Positions 5,304 through 6,431 of a stretch of 6,431 nt of DNA are shown in pieces (the first letter of the stretch is position 1; the number at the start of each line of letters is the position of its first letter). The DNA comes from Candidatus Cloacimonadota bacterium (GTDB lineage: Bacteria > Cloacimonadota > Cloacimonadia > Cloacimonadales > TCS61), in NCBI GenBank assembly GCA_027064945.1, contig JAMOPB010000454.1, forward strand, positions 1 to 6,431. The letters are read 5' to 3'. Position numbers and translations under genes: made by a program. The notes beneath the pieces are model-generated. The model had not been told where the DNA came from. It did no database searches and worked only from the letters and a program-made list of their open reading frames with translations.

Positions 5304-6431
5304 ATGTTAGAAAACATTAACCCAACTACGACGAACGCTTGGCAAGATCTTACAGATCATTTTCATGAAATAAAAAAAACTCATATGCGCGATTTGTTTG
5401 CTCAAGATCCATCTCGCTTTGAGAAGTTTCATATTAAATTTAGTGATTTTTTATTTGATTATTCCAAAAACATTATTACTGAAGAAACAATGGAATTACT
5501 TTATCAGCTTGCAAAAGAATGTAAAATAGATGATGCAATAGAAAAAATATTTTCCGGAGACAAGATAAATGTTACGGAAAATAGAGCAGTTTTGCATTCA
5601 GCATTGCGAAGCAATAAAGACGAAATTATAGTAGATGGGGAAAATATCATTCCTAAAATAAAAAATGAACAAAAGAAGATAAAAGAATTTTCGGATCAGG
5701 TCAGGAATGGTGAGTGGTTAGGATATTCAGGAAAACCTATTACAGATATTGTCAATATTGGAATTGGTGGATCAGATCTTGGTCCTGTAATGGTTTGTGA
5801 AGCATTGAAAGCTTATTGGGAAAATATCACACCACATTTTATTTCCAATGTTGATGGCACGGATTTAGCTGAAACTCTAAAAGATTTAGATCCGGAAACA
5901 ACTCTTTTTATGATTGCTTCCAAAACATTTACCACTCAGGAAACTATGACAAATGCTCGTTCAGCTCGAGAATGGTTTTTGCAATTTTCCGATAAAAGCA
6001 ATATCTCAAAACATTTTGTTGCAATTTCTACAAATAAGAAAGGTGTGGAAAATTTCGGAATTGAAAATATGTTTGAGTTTTGGAATTGGGTTGGTGGCAG
6101 ATATTCACTTTGGAGTGCCATAGGATTATCTATTTCTTGTGCAATTGGCTATGACAATTACTCAAAAATGCTAACCGGAGCAGCAGAAATAGATGAGCAT
6201 TTCAGAAATTCCATTCCAAGCGAAAATATTCCTTTAAATTTGGCATTAATAGGAATATGGTATAATAATTTTTTTGGAGCTGAATCTTGTGCGATTTTGC
6301 CTTATGATCAATATTTACATCGCTTCCCAGCTTATTTACAACAAGCTGACATGGAAAGTAATGGTAAATCTGTAGATCGAAATGGAAAAAAGGTAACATA
6401 CCAAACGGGTCAGATAATCTGGGGAGAACCT
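5304..6431 (+). CDS. pgi: Glucose-6-phosphate isomerase (3' end beyond window)
   Basis: The frame is open for 376 codons to the window edge. The enzyme interconverts glucose 6-phosphate and fructose 6-phosphate in glycolysis and gluconeogenesis, in the cytoplasm. Visible family motifs are NIGIGGSDLGP (about 152-161), the sugar-phosphate-binding loop SKTFTTQET (206-214), PGI signature 1 NWVGGRYSLWSAIG with the active-site Arg at 266, and TGQIIWGEP at the very end, whose Glu375 corresponds to the catalytic base of characterised enzymes. The second signature and the catalytic His and Lys lie past the edge. Spacing of motifs from the N-terminus matches the roughly 550-residue bacterial/eukaryotic type (Pgi of E. 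coli), so about two thirds is present. A substitution from the common TGPI to TGQI is visible. It lies directly right of the origin candidate, reading away from it. Confidence 0.97.
   Translation, partial: MLENINPTTTNAWQDLTDHFHEIKKTHMRDLFAQDPSRFEKFHIKFSDFLFDYSKNIITEETMELLYQLAKECKIDDAIEKIFSGDKINVTENRAVLHSALRSNKDEIIVDGENIIPKIKNEQKKIKEFSDQVRNGEWLGYSGKPITDIVNIGIGGSDLGPVMVCEALKAYWENITPHFISNVDGTDLAETLKDLDPETTLFMIASKTFTTQETMTNARSAREWFLQFSDKSNISKHFVAISTNKKGVENFGIENMFEFWNWVGGRYSLWSAIGLSISCAIGYDNYSKMLTGAAEIDEHFRNSIPSENIPLNLALIGIWYNNFFGAESCAILPYDQYLHRFPAYLQQADMESNGKSVDRNGKKVTYQTGQIIWGEP

Noticed and set aside
5936..6399. Two minus-strand reading frames (5936-6121 and 6202-6399)
   Set aside because: Both lie opposite well-conserved pgi sequence, including the PGI signature 1 region, and are shadows of it.

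Overview
The window is AT-rich bacterial DNA (by eye about one third G+C). It has three clear genes, one probable small gene, and an 827-bp intergenic block that looks like a replication origin. Three things together recall uncultured FCB-group bacteria such as Candidatus Cloacimonadota: low G+C, a large exported beta-helix repeat protein, and a TPR-fused sigma-54 activator. No marker gene here settles the taxonomy, so this is a weak inference.

Left part, minus strand (1-1952). A small gene for a 63-residue charged protein (1952-1761) is followed 15 bp later by a gene for an exported parallel beta-helix protein. That protein starts at 1745 and runs off the left edge with 581 residues visible. 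The two probably form one operon. 

Middle (1953-4476). A 197-211 bp divergent intergenic region separates that operon from a plus-strand gene for a 770-residue regulator: N-terminal TPR repeats, a sigma-54 AAA+ activator domain with an intact GAFTGA loop, and a Fis-type DNA-binding helix-turn-helix. The intergenic region holds a sigma-54-like -24/-12 element pointing at the small gene (overlapping a possible sigma-70 promoter), a perfect 14-bp palindrome that could be an activator site, and a triplicated ATTACG motif just before the regulator's ribosome binding site. The simplest reading is that the TPR regulator turns on its divergent neighbours, the small protein and the surface beta-helix protein. 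This is inference.

Right part (4477-6431). The gene-free block carries seven exact DnaA boxes (TTATNCACA), at least five one-mismatch boxes including a helically phased cluster, two roughly 12% G+C stretches and several inverted repeats. It is a strong oriC candidate, although dnaA is not in the window. It is followed by a gene for glucose-6-phosphate isomerase (pgi, 376 residues visible, cut by the right edge), which has a good ribosome binding site and a possible promoter next to the last DnaA box.
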